Positions 27,901-37,112 are shown, numbered from the stretch's first letter. The stretch: 64,000 nt of DNA from CAILZL01 sp963748005 (GCA_963748005.1 CAVVHH010000002.1:310001-374000), one strand, 5' to 3'. The notes: generated by a model from the letters alone, not told the origin. Made by a program: numbers and translations.

Positions 27901-29186
27901 ACCGGACCGGAGTGGATCCCGCACAACGACAACCACTCACGCATCATCGCGGCGTAACTGTATTCGTATTGGCTATCTGAGGCTCGATACTCTGCAAACC
28001 GGCGAAGTTTGAAGAGCTCGACAGCATTCAAATCCAATGGCTCATTCCTACGCTGCAGCAGGCGCCACAACATGCTGGACGCGTATAGCTTCACCTCGTC
28101 AGGATGACAGTCACGCCGCAGGACTGTGTCCCATACATCAAAACTGACCAGCCGCTTGCCACGCGCCTTGCTTTTAAAAACACTAACCTGGAACGAGTCC
28201 GCTTCCTCGCACTTTCCTGGTAGCGCAACGCCAGCGTCGCACGCCAACGAATCGGTGGAGGTAGAATCCAGGAGACGGGGAAATTCGTAGTGCGCAACCG
28301 CCCTCTCCCAGTCATAACCCGACTCAACCTTGCGAATTGCATCCAGATGATCCGATATTAAACCCAGACTGCGCCTCTCCTTCGAGCCCCACGCCACGAA
28401 ATGGGAGAATGCTTTCTTCTCTGACCCTATGTCGGGGTTTGCACTGAAGTAGGATTTGGCACAGAAGAATGGGGCCGGCCTCTTGGCAGTTACCAAGTGA
28501 TGCAACAGCGGGTCAACGCCGCTTACACCATGACAGGACGCGTACCACCTTGGGTCAAAATATGGGTTAGGCCTTAAGCCGCTCCTCCACCCTTCCAGCG
28601 CATAGTGCTCCACCGGAGAATGCGCCCCCAGTGCCCGTCCGTAGAGAGACCGGTAGTAGCCGTCATCCACCAGATCAACATATGCGTGCGCATCCGAAGC
28701 GTCGAGCTCGTCTAATGCAAGCCCATACCTGTTCGCCATGCTCTTCCAATCAAACGATGGATGTCTGGTTTTACGGGCAACAATTTCGTACAAAGGAAAC
28801 CCTGGAGCGCGACCCTCATTCCAGCCGTGCGTCAAATAATGAAGGAATGGTTCGATATTTTCGCCCGCAACATCGGGATAGATGCGCAAGTAGCCGGCAA
28901 TATCAAAGGCGGGAGAGACAAACGAACAGCCTCTCCAGTTCTCAATGAAATGCAACAAGGGGTCCCGCCCGTGAATACGATGGAACTGGGAATACAACTC
29001 AGGAGAAAAGAACGCATTCGGCATCCATCCCTTTCGCCATCCTGTGGAGCAGTAATGCTCAAACGCATCACCACCTATTCCATACTTGCTTCGATAAAAA
29101 CCTTCATCAATGTATTTTTTTCGATGGTCATGGGATGGAGATTTATTGCTCGGCATCACCATCTTTATCGAATCGTGAATTGACAT
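24969..29186 (-). CDS. Very large capsule enzyme: N-terminal repeats, HAD domain, WsaF/GT4-like glycosyltransferase domain
   Basis: About 1405 residues; numbering here counts from an upstream ATG two codons earlier. Residues 27-290 hold loose repeats of an H-Y-x3-G-W-R-x-G-x2-P-N-x2-F motif (EHYCSTGWRKGWMPNAFF, EHYALEGWRSGLRPNPYF). Residues 345-560 form a HAD domain: FDVWDTVLR (Asp352, Asp355), AISDFYFS (Ser473), KTKREG, and HVGDNHKADYE (Asp533). Residues 620-900 are a conserved-looking region with no name I can give (FFATREGLFFRRVHDLL, DIGWRGSIQDNLAFI). Residues 1035-1365 are a GT-B domain like WsaF: ISIFAPEPLRGSGGHRTIY, GVNTELYRP, NPSRIPYEMMAAGCVPV. It probably builds part of the repeat unit. 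AGAGG 8 nt before the ATG at 29186 decides the start; 132 nt precede it without a gene. Confidence 0.85.
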   Translation of the reverse strand: MSIHDSIKMVMPSNKSPSHDHRKKYIDEGFYRSKYGIGGDAFEHYCSTGWRKGWMPNAFFSPELYSQFHRIHGRDPLLHFIENWRGCSFVSPAFDIAGYLRIYPDVAGENIEPFLHYLTHGWNEGRAPGFPLYEIVARKTRHPSFDWKSMANRYGLALDELDASDAHAYVDLVDDGYYRSLYGRALGAHSPVEHYALEGWRSGLRPNPYFDPRWYASCHGVSGVDPLLHHLVTAKRPAPFFCAKSYFSANPDIGSEKKAFSHFVAWGSKERRSLGLISDHLDAIRKVESGYDWERAVAHYEFPRLLDSTSTDSLACDAGVALPGKCEEADSFQVSVFKSKARGKRLVSFDVWDTVLRRDCHPDEVKLYASSMLWRLLQRRNEPLDLNAVELFKLRRFAEYRASDSQYEYSYAAMMREWLSLCGIHSGPVADSLGSQVMEAEILHELAVTRIDPTCLAMLVALPDVRKVAISDFYFSSEVLKRLLNHHGLSDHFQSIYVSCDFMKTKREGALFDEVLTRENILPKDVLHVGDNHKADYEMALKCGMDAFHYVQANEEKRKEYLREHLNALLAGGGPILRDRLVREAFGMGAGGVRSGVVERARKETEAASVPSDMFEHVNSIDLLAIVFAGFGLFIMDKALSAKADKVFFATREGLFFRRVHDLLAARDVLGVGQYPSSSIIEVSRRATFAASLRSASTPELMRMWSMYSTQSMKAFAKSLNLDPERMQSFASEFDIPFEDPIEYPWQDERLVLMFDDPSFRGWLSAEIISQREALWDYLERIGFEPAENRTRFMVDIGWRGSIQDNLAFIVNGRIDGAYVALFRYLAEQPLNVRKHGFLVDENKDGDSFNGGDVASLEFITNSCGGSVTGYEHGVAIREAFSSEELLIKNEILPVQDAILERIESLLPLLSRSPLTWTSNWRFIARTALKQYIEKPDAGIAEIFQRLEHNETFGVGGVQRIDKDEDALEALTGMKLHAGLSEKLRSHRWFQAWLRSSKGTGFIDGLHLDQKLMVPRVPGLVRPPALVRSMGDKISIFAPEPLRGSGGHRTIYNMAKALDAAGFTVHLFSERRGPAYDFKETELAGTGVKLHSEWFSGIVPGGAIATIQHSAPYLSEYFEESVKKFYFVQDFEAEFNPVSDAYVRGENSFTEGHNHICIGRWLTHRLRAQFGCSAASAGLGVNTELYRPLDDFRRLDRIAVLFQPEKWRRLPESCLEALATVKARRPQTEIVFYGSGTRPSAAFPFTHLGLVSDLNELNRLYNSAQVGLCISLTNPSRIPYEMMAAGCVPVDVYRYNNLFDYENGTGLLAWQSPESLAEAMLHLLEDEAALAARRQKCIESAASRTLVWETDAAVNAVEHVLEGGSLDDLSHPFPSYTDLPYIARGDDRKSVRAWCAWQKKLAKMK

Positions 29187-29318
29187 TATCATAGCCTCTT
29201 ATCAAGTTCATCGGCCGCCAGCAGTATCGGCACGAAAATAGCTGTTAGGCGCAATTGCGGCAGAACAAACAAAAATTCCAAATACAACTCTCTCAACAGA
29301 ACACCATAGTTGGCGGGC

Positions 29319-32300
29319 TCAGGCGGACATACGACGCAACACCTCGATGGAAAGCGGTTCCGGCTCAACCAACGCCAGACTGTAACCATCATTTGCGCGC
29401 GTAAGATTTGGGTTGTAGCCCGGATCGACACGAAGCATCGAAGCCCATCTCTCCAGCATCACGGTCACTTCCTTAATAAATCTGGCTCTTTTCTCCGCAG
29501 TATCATCAGCCCCTCGGGTGATGGACTCGTGGTGGTAGAACTCGGCATGTGGCGTCCACACATTTCGATAGCCGATGCTCTTAACTTTCAAGCAGAGATC
29601 GACATCGTTAAACGCGACAGGAAGCCGCATAGCGTCTAGACCACCGACGGCGTCAAACACATCTCTGCGTAGCAGCAAAACCGCGCCAGTCACGGCACTA
29701 GGGTTGTAAATGGTCCAGAGCCGTCCAAAGTATCCCGGGGAGTTGCGTGGCGCACGACGGAAGGCATGATTCGCCACGCCTCCGAGGCCCAATACCACGC
29801 CCCCATGCTGAACCGTATCGTCTGGATAATAGAGCTTCGCTCCTACACAGCCGACATCAGGGCGCATCGCATGACTGACCATCTCCTCAAGCCAGTCGCT
29901 ACCGATGACTTCAATGTCGTTATTGATCAACCCAAGAACGGCCCCTCGTGCATGGGAGGCCGCGAAGTTGTTTATCCCGGAAAAATTGAACGGCTTGTCA
30001 TAGCGCAAAACCCGGACACGACCCCGCCCCTCGCCGCCGGCTTGCAGTGCATTCATGTACGCAAGCGTACGATCACAGGTCGATCCATTGTCGACCAGAA
30101 GGATTTCATAATTGGTGTAAGCCGTGAGCCCCACGATGGATTCGATGCATGGGCGCAATACATCGATGCCGTCACGCGTCGGAATAATCAGGCTTACCAG
30201 CGGGGCAGACGCGGGCAGTGGCCAGCGATGTCGATATATGCCAGCGGCGGTGGCGCTGACACGCACGCCCGGATGGCAGACATCGAAATATTCCTGTAAC
30301 GCCCTGCGACCGGCCTCGCTGGCATATTCTTTGTTGCCTTGACAACGCGCGGTCGAACCCTCAGTCATGCGCCAGTGATAGAGCACACGTGGCACGTGTA
30401 CAATATCTTCAGGCTCATGAACTAGTGCAACGCACCGCAGGACCAGATCATAGTCCTGACTTCCATCAAAACCCGAGCGGAAACCGCCAATCTTTTCAAC
30501 CAAATCGCGCCGGTACACCCCAAGGTGCGAGAAGTAGTTCTGGGAATACAGAAGATCGCGAGACCAAGCCGGTTTGAAGAATGGATCACAACGAAAGCCG
30601 TGTGGACTCAGCTTATCTTCGTCGCTGTATATCAGCTGCGCCGTGGGGCGTCGCTGCAGCGCCTCAGCGATGAAGAACAATGCGTACGGCGGAAGCACAT
30701 CATCATGGTCCAGCAATGCAATAAAGTCACCGGTCGCCAGCTCCAGCGCAGAATTGCTTGCTGCGGCAATGTGACCATTCTTCTCTCGCCATGCGACTCG
30801 CACCCGAGCATCTCGCGAAGCATATTCTGTCAGGACAGAGCGCACGTGCAGTGCGCTCGATGCATCGTCTGCAACACACAACTCCCAGTGTGGATAAGTC
30901 TGGGAAATGACGCTATCCAGACACGCTCGCAGCAGTCGCTCAGGCGTATTGTGAACCGGAACAACCACGGAGAAAGTCGGCCTCCATGCCCACTCGTTGA
31001 ATTGGACTTGCTGCTGTTCAGGAGACGGAATTACAGTTTTTTCCACCAGGTCGATCCAATCCGCATAACTTGCCCCGATGGTCCCGCCTTGATCAAACAG
31101 GCCTGCATACTGCGCCCACAGATCTTCAGCGCCTATTGGAAGCGGCGTGGCCGCAGGAGCAGCGAGGTCACCAAAGCCAACGGATTGCGTCCTGTAACTC
31201 GGGTGCGATGCACGCAGTTCACCCTGCATCTCACTGCATGCAGCAGCTTCAGGTATCCGTTCCAGGCGAAAATGCCGCAGAACCAAGGCGCCGGATACCG
31301 ACATCGGATCAAATCGGAGTCGGGCGAACTTCGGTAGATGCAAGAGGCGCCTGGTCGGACGACCCGAGCGCAGCGGCATACCGAAGGCAGAATTTTCAGA
31401 TTCTCCTTCTCCCATGTCTGCATAAACGCGGGCGTCAGCGCAGGTGGTGGGAAGATCAAGACAAGTTTCCAGAATGTACCAACCTGGACGCAGCACCCCC
31501 TGCAGTCGCATGTAGGGATCGCTCCCGGTGGAGAGGTAATAACACGAGCCTTCGTCCACAACTTTCAGCTGATGCGCGGGCCGTAAATCGTCCTCGGTCC
31601 AGACGCCCGACGCAGTTCTGACCCAGCGCGCTACGAATTTCGCCAGGTACGTCGGCCAGCCTGAAACCCGTTCGGCCAAAGTACGTTGCTTCTGAAACTC
31701 CACCCACTTCAGATTCAAACGTCCGGGCCGATCCGTTGGATCCAGCCGCCACGCGACGCAACGACGCCCGAAATGGACATCACAGAGCCACGTGCTGTCG
31801 TCCACCCTGGTCAGTCCAAGTGCTGTTTTCGCTGAAAAGCCGCGCCGCTCATTGCGGTAAACCGTCGGATTGGCAATCCCGGACTCAACCTCCATCTGGA
31901 TCTTCAACCGATATGTACCTACGCCGTCACGAGGCGGGACGAACCTCAGTTGTGGGTCGACTCCGATAGCACGCAATGGCCATCGCAGTTCATCGGTCAA
32001 TATGAGATCGCACAAGTGAACCACCCCCAGTTCAGTCAAATGCGACAAAGTGCGGCAGCAAATGGGCGCAGCGACGTTTGGCGGTGGCGACGGGGCCGGG
32101 CACAACTTCCGCCACTGCAGTTGAATGGACAATTCCGATGTCGGCTCCAGAACAAGCCGGGACACGTTCTTGCCGGCAAAGAAATACAGTTTGTTTGTAC
32201 CGGAAAGCAAAGGATACGTGGCACTCAGTGCCTGCCATTCCGCACCGGCTTTCGGCACGACGACTGACCTCACGCATGCATGGGCGGGCGCCCCGGAATT

Positions 32301-32399
32301 GAAGATTGTCAGCTGCAACCACGTGCCGCGCATGTCCGGCGGTACGTCCTGACTCAGCTCAGATTGCGAGCTGAAAACTTCCTGGATCGCTACGCTCAT
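29319..32399 (-). CDS. Large tandem GT2 glycosyltransferase with an unassigned N-terminal domain
   Basis: About 1026 residues; numbering counts from a start six codons upstream. Residues 1-400 are beta-rich with no recognisable family. The first GT-A domain (482-690) has FSVVVPVHNTPERLLRACL and LDHDD at 569-573, then FKPAWSRDLLYSQNYFSHLG. The second (740-965) has PLVSLIIPTRDGIDVLRPCI and NND at 832-834, then GLDAMRLPVAFNDVDLCLK. Both metal sites are intact, unlike the plus-strand paralogue at 19740. The ATG at 32399 overlaps the kpsC stop by 4 nt (ATGA), which fixes the start. Likely a bifunctional capsule polymerase or two-step transferase. Confidence 0.88.
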   Translation of the reverse strand: MSVAIQEVFSSQSELSQDVPPDMRGTWLQLTIFNSGAPAHACVRSVVVPKAGAEWQALSATYPLLSGTNKLYFFAGKNVSRLVLEPTSELSIQLQWRKLCPAPSPPPNVAAPICCRTLSHLTELGVVHLCDLILTDELRWPLRAIGVDPQLRFVPPRDGVGTYRLKIQMEVESGIANPTVYRNERRGFSAKTALGLTRVDDSTWLCDVHFGRRCVAWRLDPTDRPGRLNLKWVEFQKQRTLAERVSGWPTYLAKFVARWVRTASGVWTEDDLRPAHQLKVVDEGSCYYLSTGSDPYMRLQGVLRPGWYILETCLDLPTTCADARVYADMGEGESENSAFGMPLRSGRPTRRLLHLPKFARLRFDPMSVSGALVLRHFRLERIPEAAACSEMQGELRASHPSYRTQSVGFGDLAAPAATPLPIGAEDLWAQYAGLFDQGGTIGASYADWIDLVEKTVIPSPEQQQVQFNEWAWRPTFSVVVPVHNTPERLLRACLDSVISQTYPHWELCVADDASSALHVRSVLTEYASRDARVRVAWREKNGHIAAASNSALELATGDFIALLDHDDVLPPYALFFIAEALQRRPTAQLIYSDEDKLSPHGFRCDPFFKPAWSRDLLYSQNYFSHLGVYRRDLVEKIGGFRSGFDGSQDYDLVLRCVALVHEPEDIVHVPRVLYHWRMTEGSTARCQGNKEYASEAGRRALQEYFDVCHPGVRVSATAAGIYRHRWPLPASAPLVSLIIPTRDGIDVLRPCIESIVGLTAYTNYEILLVDNGSTCDRTLAYMNALQAGGEGRGRVRVLRYDKPFNFSGINNFAASHARGAVLGLINNDIEVIGSDWLEEMVSHAMRPDVGCVGAKLYYPDDTVQHGGVVLGLGGVANHAFRRAPRNSPGYFGRLWTIYNPSAVTGAVLLLRRDVFDAVGGLDAMRLPVAFNDVDLCLKVKSIGYRNVWTPHAEFYHHESITRGADDTAEKRARFIKEVTVMLERWASMLRVDPGYNPNLTRANDGYSLALVEPEPLSIEVLRRMSA

Positions 32400-34426
32400 G
32401 TGCGAGGCTCCACACAACCAGCCCGCATGCCTATGGACCGATCTGCTCGCTGCGCGCGAACCCGTTGCGAATCATGAAACAATAGGGCCGATCTGATCAA
32501 TCGTCGGCCAAATGATGGGGCCACCCACAAGCCTGACCGCCACTCAATCAGCTCATCCACCACCCGCTCTGGAGTCGTAAAGCATTCAGTCACCCTGCTT
32601 ACATACGTGGGGTAAAGAATCAACGCACCGGCCACGAGTTCATCGAGCTCCAACGCACGCGTACGTCTCGTAAGCGGCGCATGCTCCGTGGTCAGACCCC
32701 AGCCTGCATAGAAGGGCTGCCCGTAACAAGTGACCGGCTTTTCCCTGAGCAAGGCTTCGAATCCTGTGAGCGATGTCAGCACGTGCACTTCGTCCACTGC
32801 TGCAAGCATGGAACCCATGTCGGCATCGGTAACGATCTCATCGCACCAGTTCTTCACCTCTGTCTCGCCCTGTCCTTCGTGTCGCAGACCCGCGGCGACA
32901 TCCGGGTGAGGTTTGTAAACAACGTAAGCATCTGGATTGTTCTGGCGAACAGCACGCAGCAAGCCGATATTGGTGTTGACGCCAGGCGTTGCGAAGCGGA
33001 TTGCGGCGTCGTGTTCCACCTGGCCCGGCACGAGAATGACCCGCTTGGTCGTAGCCGGCCTGCGCCAGCCTTGAGTCGTGGCGTTGTACTTGGTGAGATT
33101 CGCGTTGACGATGCGCTCACGAAGTTTCCGGGCACGTTCCAGCAAGGCCGTATCGAAAGTTGTTTCCTGGAGAATGCGTTCCAGCCTGGAAGGCCGCGAG
33201 GAGTCGTAGTAGATCCCTTCATCGTCGAACACCCAGGACATGGGGCGAACGAGATCGGCGCCCAGGCCGACAGAACGAAGGAACCCGTCTTCAACGCGGA
33301 TGAGACGGGAATCATGCGGCAGGTTTTTCGGTTGGGCACTACCCCAGACAACGGTGGGGCTGCTTCTACCCGAACCGTCCTTGTGGAAAGTAATTTGAGA
33401 GCCTTTGAGGAAGCGACGCAGGATGGGCCGCTTCAGCCATGAAAAGCCGCACGCATTCAGCTTCGACGGAAAGCGCGACCTCATCTGACGTTGCAGGGCG
33501 ATATGGGCAAGCACGCGTTCCACTTCGCACAGCTCATTCGTTTCGGGATCGAGATAGCGCGGATAGGCAACCAACGTGGCGTGCACCAACTGGTCAAGTG
33601 TGGCTGTACCGCGGCGATTCGGCGCGGACAGCTCATCGCGCGTCAATCCCCAGCCGGCGTAGAAAGGCATGCCGAACACTCGAGTGCGCTTGCCGAAGAG
33701 CAGTGCCTCAAATCCGATTTGCGAGGTCACCACATATACAGCGTCCGCACGCTCGATGAGCTGTGCAGGATGGCAATCACTGGCAATGACCTGGATGCGG
33801 GCATCGCGCGCCAGCGTGTGTGCATCAAAGTGGCCGCGTTTCCTGCGCGTGTAGATATCCGGATGGCATTTCACCACGACGGTGTGATCAGGATTTTCCG
33901 CCAGTGCGGCATCCAGCATGCGCTGAAACGTTGTTTCGTCCGCCAGGCCGCGGCGAATGGACGCATCGCCAACGGTCTGATCCGCCACCAGCACGTAGCG
34001 CCCGGGAAGAGCGTTGTCGTAATCCCGCGCATGGTTGTATTTGGAAACCGGAGCGCTGCGCCAGGAGCTGATCAACGCGCGAGTTCGCGCTTCCTCCTCA
34101 ACTGACAGTCGCGCTGCTATCAATCGTTCCAATCGCGAGGGGCGAGTTGCGTCGTAGTAGATGCCGAGGTCATCAACAACAATTGATAGCGGCGCGTCAT
34201 TGCGCTCGACCGAGCGCAAGAAGCCGTCTTCGAGCAGGATGCAGGACATACCCGTTTTAGCGGCGATGTCACGGGCGCGCTCACCCGAATGCCGGCTACC
34301 CCAACCTGCGACCATGTCGTATCGACCAGCGAACAGGCGCGACGCCAAGTGAATATCGGCGCGCAGGAATGTCTGCAGATGCTTCATCCGCAACAGGCCC
34401 CGCGATGTGACGCCAATCCTGGTCAT
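32396..34426 (-). CDS. kpsC: Capsule beta-Kdo transferase KpsC/LipA
   Basis: 676 residues in two similar halves (about 1-320 and 330-670), as in KpsC. Each half has a LLEDGFLRS/RVEDGFLRS motif followed by DDLGIYYD or DDEGIYYD and SRPSRLER, and VVKCHPDIYTRRKRG or VVYKPHPDVAAGLRHEG. With KpsS it builds the poly-Kdo linker that joins the polysaccharide to lyso-phosphatidylglycerol at the cytoplasmic face. Start overlaps the export lipoprotein gene by 4 nt, stop overlaps the GT2 gene. Confidence 0.95.
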   Translation of the reverse strand: MTRIGVTSRGLLRMKHLQTFLRADIHLASRLFAGRYDMVAGWGSRHSGERARDIAAKTGMSCILLEDGFLRSVERNDAPLSIVVDDLGIYYDATRPSRLERLIAARLSVEEEARTRALISSWRSAPVSKYNHARDYDNALPGRYVLVADQTVGDASIRRGLADETTFQRMLDAALAENPDHTVVVKCHPDIYTRRKRGHFDAHTLARDARIQVIASDCHPAQLIERADAVYVVTSQIGFEALLFGKRTRVFGMPFYAGWGLTRDELSAPNRRGTATLDQLVHATLVAYPRYLDPETNELCEVERVLAHIALQRQMRSRFPSKLNACGFSWLKRPILRRFLKGSQITFHKDGSGRSSPTVVWGSAQPKNLPHDSRLIRVEDGFLRSVGLGADLVRPMSWVFDDEGIYYDSSRPSRLERILQETTFDTALLERARKLRERIVNANLTKYNATTQGWRRPATTKRVILVPGQVEHDAAIRFATPGVNTNIGLLRAVRQNNPDAYVVYKPHPDVAAGLRHEGQGETEVKNWCDEIVTDADMGSMLAAVDEVHVLTSLTGFEALLREKPVTCYGQPFYAGWGLTTEHAPLTRRTRALELDELVAGALILYPTYVSRVTECFTTPERVVDELIEWRSGLWVAPSFGRRLIRSALLFHDSQRVRAQRADRSIGMRAGCVEPRT

Positions 34427-35622
34427 TGCGATATTGCCCTTGTGGTGGCATAGCCGGTCAGCATCGGCTCGATGATCTGGAGAAACTTGCCGAACTCCGC
34501 GACGCGGTGATTGGCGACGTAAATGATGTCCTGATCCTTCATCTCGAGTGAGCGCGCCAGGAAGAAAGCCGCCGGTTGGTTGAAATCAAGGCGATAAATA
34601 AGCGGCACAGGTCCGTTCGAAAACTTGTCGGCCAGACCCGGCCGTAGTTGTCGGACCAGCTCGTTGGCTTCATAGCGGAACAGGAACACGCCGCCGGCGT
34701 CGGCGGACATATCCTTCAGACCGCCAACCTGGGCGAGCGCGTCGGCCAGCGTGACGGAACGTGTCTTGAACGGCACGAGCTGAGTCGTATTGACCGCGCC
34801 GAAGGCGGCATAGGTGCGCGGCTTGTGCGAGACCAGCACGGTATCGCCGGGCGCAAGCCAGATATCGTTCTCCGGATAATCGATCAGGTCTTCGAGACGG
34901 ACGGTACCGCCCTGGGAACCTCGCCGTAGTGTCGTAACAGTGTCATAGGTTTCCTGCCGGGCGCCGCCGGCCAGAGCCACCATCTCAAGCATCCGTGCGC
35001 CACGTGCCGATAATGGATACAGACCAGGTCGGCCGACATCGCCCACCACAACTACGCTGTTGCTGATTTCGCCCGTGACGGCGATCTGCACCTGGGGCTG
35101 CACAGCCTTGCCCCTGAGACCTGATTCGATGGCAATACGCAGAGATTCGACGGTCTCGCCCTCGGCGCGGATACGTCCCACATAGGGTATGAATATCTGT
35201 CCGGTGGAATCCACGATCGATGGAATGTCAGTCTGTTTTTTCTCGAGAGTCGAGAACAGACCATCACCAGATGCCTCCCAAATGCTGATCCGCAACTGAT
35301 CGCCAATACCGATCCTGGTACCACGACCGACATCGGGCACGTTGCGGAATTCCGTCGGAAAATACGCCGGTTTGTAAGCCTCGATCGTCCGCACCGTCGG
35401 CGCGTCAATCTGGACGACCGCCCCGCCCTCTCCAAGCGAGTCGTCACCGGCATTCCATACGGTTACGTTCGTCCCGGTCGGGCCGCTGCGTGGCAACCAT
35501 GAGCAGCCGGAGAGGAATACGCCAAGCGCGCAGGAAAGTACCAGCTGCACGCGTTTGGCAGCGTGCCGTGGGGGCGAGCAACTTGCACCATCCGGATTGT
35601 TGAGGGCGAATGCACCCATCAT
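34423..35622 (-). CDS. Outer-membrane polysaccharide export lipoprotein (CtrA/BexD/KpsD-like)
   Basis: 399 residues. Signal peptide with hydrophobic core LVLSCALGVFLSGC and lipobox LSGC (Cys40 from the first ATG). A Poly_export domain follows (IGIGDQLRISIWEASGDGLF, IPYVGRIRAEGETVESLRI) with SLBB-type beta-grasp units after it (VVVGDVGRPGLYPLSARGAR, PGDTVLVSHKPRTYAAFG). Size and lipidation fit CtrA/BexD better than the larger E. coli KpsD. It forms the outer-membrane channel that meets KpsE. Overlaps kpsS and kpsC at both ends. Confidence 0.93.
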   Translation of the reverse strand: MMGAFALNNPDGASCSPPRHAAKRVQLVLSCALGVFLSGCSWLPRSGPTGTNVTVWNAGDDSLGEGGAVVQIDAPTVRTIEAYKPAYFPTEFRNVPDVGRGTRIGIGDQLRISIWEASGDGLFSTLEKKQTDIPSIVDSTGQIFIPYVGRIRAEGETVESLRIAIESGLRGKAVQPQVQIAVTGEISNSVVVVGDVGRPGLYPLSARGARMLEMVALAGGARQETYDTVTTLRRGSQGGTVRLEDLIDYPENDIWLAPGDTVLVSHKPRTYAAFGAVNTTQLVPFKTRSVTLADALAQVGGLKDMSADAGGVFLFRYEANELVRQLRPGLADKFSNGPVPLIYRLDFNQPAAFFLARSLEMKDQDIIYVANHRVAEFGKFLQIIEPMLTGYATTRAISQ

Positions 35623-36965
35623 GATATTGATCTCAGGGTATTGGCATTCCCGGTTTGTGTCTCCGGAACGCTGTCGAGTGTTTCTTGAATGTGATCGGCC
35701 GCGCCGGCTTCGAGCGCCAGCAAGATGCCTTCACACGCCGGTTCCATGCCCTCTTGAGCATAGAAATCTCCCGGTTTGAGACAGCTCGCTTTGATCCATG
35801 CGAGATACCGGCGCCGGAGCGCGGCATCGGCTACGTTGGTCTGATGCCAGAAGGCGTCGAAATCCGGCGCGCCGTGCCCGCAAATGGCCAATCGTTCCTG
35901 GGAATACAGGGCATCGCCAATCACCAGCAGGGGCACACCATGAGCAATGGCTGACAGCCCGGACGTGGAATTGATGGTGATCATGCCCGCCGAATGGCGA
36001 GTGAGAAGCCCCAGCGATCCGGTATCGATCACGTCCACACGGCCTTCGATACCGAGCCGCCGCGCAGCTTTGTGAATATGACGATAGTCGTCCGAATGAC
36101 CACGCTCCATGGGATGGATCTTGAACACCAGCCGATGCGTCACGGTCGCGCATCGCGCAAAAGAGTCGAGCGCCGCCGTGATGAGCCTGGCGTTGTTCCA
36201 GCCGCGAGCTGCTTCCGCCATCTGACTGTCGGCGGGCACTTGCAAGGGTATGACGAAGTATTGACCGTGATAGTGTTCGAGCAGTTTTTCGACGCTGACG
36301 AAGTTTCGATAGATGTGGGCCGAACGTCGATAGTAGTTGCGCGCCCAGGCAAAGACTTCCCGTACCGGATTGAACGGCCGGTGGAAAATCTCTCTTTCCG
36401 ACAAACTGCTGAACAGGGTATGCATCGAAAAATAGGCCGCGCCGTAGAGACACATGCGGCTGAAGCCTTTGAAGTCGGTTTGAGCGAGGGCACCGGCGGC
36501 TTCGTCGAAGCGCTCGGGGGGCAGCTGTCTGGCAATAGGCGATGCGGCGTTGTTGGCGCCGCATTCCACGGTTACGAATCCGGGCCGGATATAGCCCTCT
36601 TCGAGCGAGATGACATTGACGCCCGCTTTCTCGGCGGCGAGTCGGGCAACACGATGAATTTCACGGCCCGAGCCAAAGTAGATCAGATGATCGGGATGAG
36701 CTGTAGACAGCAGAGTTGAGAACCATACGGGCCAATCAGCCTTGCCGCCCCTGTAGTCGAAGCGCCTTCCATCGCATGCGAACGCACGGTCCCCGGCATT
36801 GAAGTAAATGCGCAGGACTTCATAGCCTTTCTTTTCGAGAAAACTTTGCAGGTGGCGAAAGAACGGCCCCACCGGCCCCTGAAGGAGCACGACGCGCGGC
36901 CGTTGCTTGGGCTTGTTGAATGCACGCAGCAACCCGAAACGAACGTGGATAATTTTATCCACCAT
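35619..36965 (-). CDS. kpsS: Capsule beta-Kdo transferase KpsS/LipB
   Basis: 448 residues. VVLLQGPVGPFFRHLQSFLE followed by GYEVLRIYFNAGD, then ISLEEGYIRPGFVTVE, FKIHPMERGHSDDYRHIH and the nucleotide-binding end TINSTSGLSAIAHGVPLLV match KpsS. It adds the first Kdo to the lipid anchor. The ATG at 36965 is chosen: GGAG lies 8 nt upstream, and the longer frame to 37049 lacks family support. First gene of the capsule operon. No Kdo-synthesis genes (kpsF, kpsU) are in the island, so Kdo supply must come from the lipopolysaccharide pathway. Confidence 0.94.
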   Translation of the reverse strand: MVDKIIHVRFGLLRAFNKPKQRPRVVLLQGPVGPFFRHLQSFLEKKGYEVLRIYFNAGDRAFACDGRRFDYRGGKADWPVWFSTLLSTAHPDHLIYFGSGREIHRVARLAAEKAGVNVISLEEGYIRPGFVTVECGANNAASPIARQLPPERFDEAAGALAQTDFKGFSRMCLYGAAYFSMHTLFSSLSEREIFHRPFNPVREVFAWARNYYRRSAHIYRNFVSVEKLLEHYHGQYFVIPLQVPADSQMAEAARGWNNARLITAALDSFARCATVTHRLVFKIHPMERGHSDDYRHIHKAARRLGIEGRVDVIDTGSLGLLTRHSAGMITINSTSGLSAIAHGVPLLVIGDALYSQERLAICGHGAPDFDAFWHQTNVADAALRRRYLAWIKASCLKPGDFYAQEGMEPACEGILLALEAGAADHIQETLDSVPETQTGNANTLRSIS

Positions 36966-37085
36966 CAGTCCATCTCCATTTTGGCGGCCGACCTCTGTCG
37001 GCCAATTAGCAGGTCCTGTGTTCCTGCAAAAACCTTTCCGTTTCGCCAACCCATCAACGTGGAGCAGTGCCTTGCCCGTGTGGTT

Positions 37086-37112
37086 AGTATAAATTTGGGC
37101 AATATGTCACAA
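37086..37112 (-). promoter_or_regulatory. Candidate promoter of the capsule operon
   Basis: Minus strand: -10 TATACT (37091-37086), with TTGTGA (37112-37107) 15 nt further upstream as a possible -35. The spacing is short, so an extra factor or another -35 is possible. It lies about 120 nt before kpsS in an AT-rich pocket. Confidence 0.4.

Noticed and set aside
21628..37049. Prophage or conjugative element as the source of the insert
   Set aside because: No phage structural, replication, integrase, relaxase or transposase gene is present; every gene fits surface-polysaccharide synthesis or export.
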